Shown here one piece after another: positions 62,613 through 64,000 of a stretch of DNA of 64,000 nucleotides. The DNA is from Piscicola geometra. Taxonomy: Eukaryota; Annelida; Clitellata; Hirudinida; Piscicolidae. The stretch lies in assembly GCA_943735955.1 (NCBI GenBank), contig OX030960.1, positions 9,937,788-10,001,787 of the forward strand. Direction: 5' to 3'. Numbering within the stretch: the stretch's first letter is position 1; each line of letters begins with the position of its first letter. A model generated the notes under the pieces. It was not told the DNA's origin. It did no database searches and saw only the letters and a program-made list of their open reading frames with translations. Both the position numbers and the translations under genes were made by a program.

Positions 62613-64000
62613 CATCGTCTTCATCGTCTTCACCGTCTTCACCGTCTTCATCGTCTTCATCGTCTTCATCGTCTTCACCGTCTTCACCGTCTTCACCGTC
62701 TTCACCGTCTTCACCGTCTTCACCGTCTTCACCGTCTTCACCGTCTTCACCGTCTTCACCGTCTTCCCCGTCTTCACCGTCTTCACCGTCTTCCCCGTCT
62801 TCATCGTCTTCATCGTCTTCATCGTCTTTACCGTCTTCACCGTCTTCACCGTCTTCATCGTCTTCACCATCTTCATCGTCTTCATCGTCTTCACCGTCTT
62901 CATCGTCTTCACCGTCTTCACCGTCTTCATCTTCTTCATCGTCTTCACCGTCTTCACCGTCTTCACCGTCTTCACCGTCTTCATCGTCTTCACCGTCTTC
63001 ATCGTCTTCACCGTCTTCATCGTCTTCACCGTCTTCATCGTCTTCATCGTTCGTCTTCACCGTCTTCACCGTCTTCATCGTATTCACCGTCTTCATCGTC
63101 TTCACCGTCTTCATCGTCTTCACCGTCTTCACCGTCTTCACCGTCTTCACCGTCTTCACCGTCTTCATCGTCTTCACCGTCTTCATCGTCTTCACCGTCT
63201 TCATCGTCTTCACCGTCTTCACCGTCTTCATCGTTCGTCTTCATCGTCTTCATCGTCTTCATCGTCTTCACCATCTTCATCGTCTTCATCGTCTTCACCG
63301 TCTTCATCGTCTTCACCGTCTTCACCGTCTTCGTCTTCTTCATCGTCTTCACCGTCTTCACCGTCTTCACCGTCTTCACCGTCTTCATCGTCTTCACCGT
63401 CTTCATCGTCTTCACCGTCTTCATCGTCTTCACCGTCTTCATCGTCTTCATCGTTCGTCTTCACCGTCTTCACCGTCTTCATCGTATTCACCGTCTTCAT
63501 CGTCTTCACCGTCTTCATCGTCTTCACCGTCTTCACCGTCTTCACCGTCTTCACCGTCTTCACCGTCTTCATCGTCTTCACCGTCTTCATCGTCTTCACC
63601 GTCTTCATCGTCTTCACCGTCTTCACCGTCTTCATCGTTCGTCTTCATCGTCTTCATCGTCTTCATCGTTTTCACCGTCTTCATCGTCTTCACCGTCTTC
63701 ATCGTCTTCACCGTCTTCATCGTCTTCACCGTCTTCATCGTCTTCACCGTCTTCACCGTCTTCATCGTCTTCACCGTCTTCATCGTCTTCACCGTCTTCA
63801 TCGTCTTCACCGTCTTCATCGTCTTCACCGTCTTCATCGTCTTCACCGTCTTCATCGTCTTCACCGTCTTTATCGTCTTCACCGTCTTCATCGTCTTCAC
63901 CGTCTTCATCGTCTTCATCGTTCGTCTTCACCTTCTTCACCGTCTTCATCGTCTTCACCGTCTTCATCGTCTTCACCGTCTTCATCGTCTTCACCGTCTT
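62613..64000. repeat. 9-bp microsatellite tract 7, continues off the window
   Basis: At least 1.39 kb of 9-bp units after island 7, including two TCTTCCCCGTC variants near 62764 and 62789. A tandem block of about 404 bases is suggested by repeated frames at 63044-63231 and 63448-63635. Confidence 0.96.

Larger units (their letters stand above)
21777..64000. repeat. composite array: 9-bp microsatellite tracts alternating with seven rDNA-derived islands
   Basis: The array starts abruptly at about 21777 and runs off the right edge. Tracts of ATCGTCTTC and ACCGTCTTC separate islands at 21809-22430, 22941-23562, 27833-29052, 32541-33760, 43764-45317, 46834-48379 and 61258-62612. Island spacing varies (1.1, 4.9, 4.7, 11.2, 3.1 and 14.4 kb), so this is not a simple constant-unit tandem array. 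All islands have the same orientation and the same two end junctions. No protein-coding gene is supported anywhere in it. Confidence 0.95.

Noticed and set aside
21777..64000. CRISPR array or prokaryotic repeat locus
   Set aside because: There are no constant repeats separated by unique spacers, no cas genes, and the flanks are eukaryotic split genes and rDNA.

Overview
The window is eukaryotic and most likely from an animal. Two genes, both on the minus strand, are split into exons whose splice sites and reading phases I could fit by hand. One encodes a complete STAR-family (Quaking/How-like) RNA-binding protein. The other encodes a protein with two tandem VWA modules, like the animal VWA3 family. 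An interstitial TTAGGG-type telomere-like run and tRNA-derived SINE-like sequence agree with an animal source. I cannot name the species; the 18S rRNA fragments are AT-rich and divergent.

Layout. 1-2.6 kb: G-rich and 21-bp minisatellites with no gene. 2616-6703: STAR gene, seven coding exons, 299 codons, minus strand. 6.7-10.95 kb: intergenic, holding a long ACT triplet array, a 70-bp inverted repeat around telomere-like sequence, and four minisatellites. 10954-21353: VWA gene, 17 proposed exons, about 771 codons, minus strand. Many introns in both genes carry a private tandem repeat, and several of these repeats appear to be amplified copies of the adjoining splice site. One intron carries a 388-bp inverted-repeat element with an 8-bp target duplication.

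21.78-64 kb is one composite array with no protein gene. Long tracts of a 9-bp repeat (ATCGTCTTC / ACCGTCTTC, plus-strand reading) alternate with seven islands of ribosomal DNA. Each island starts at the left with about 62 nt of internal 18S rRNA and ends at the right with 27 nt of 28S rRNA. Between them lies spacer sequence and, in five islands, the first 260-445 nt of 18S; three of these also keep what looks like the 5' external transcribed spacer. Read on the minus strand the order is 28S end - spacer - ETS - 18S start - 18S internal piece, as at the junction of two normal rDNA units. The 9-bp repeat therefore sits exactly where the rest of 18S, ITS1, 5.8S, ITS2 and most of 28S should be. 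All seven islands share the same two junctions, so one replacement event seems to have been amplified and then diversified by internal deletions and by local higher-order repeats.

The very long open frames over the tandem arrays (up to 3431 codons) come from repeat units that lack stop codons; I do not call them genes.
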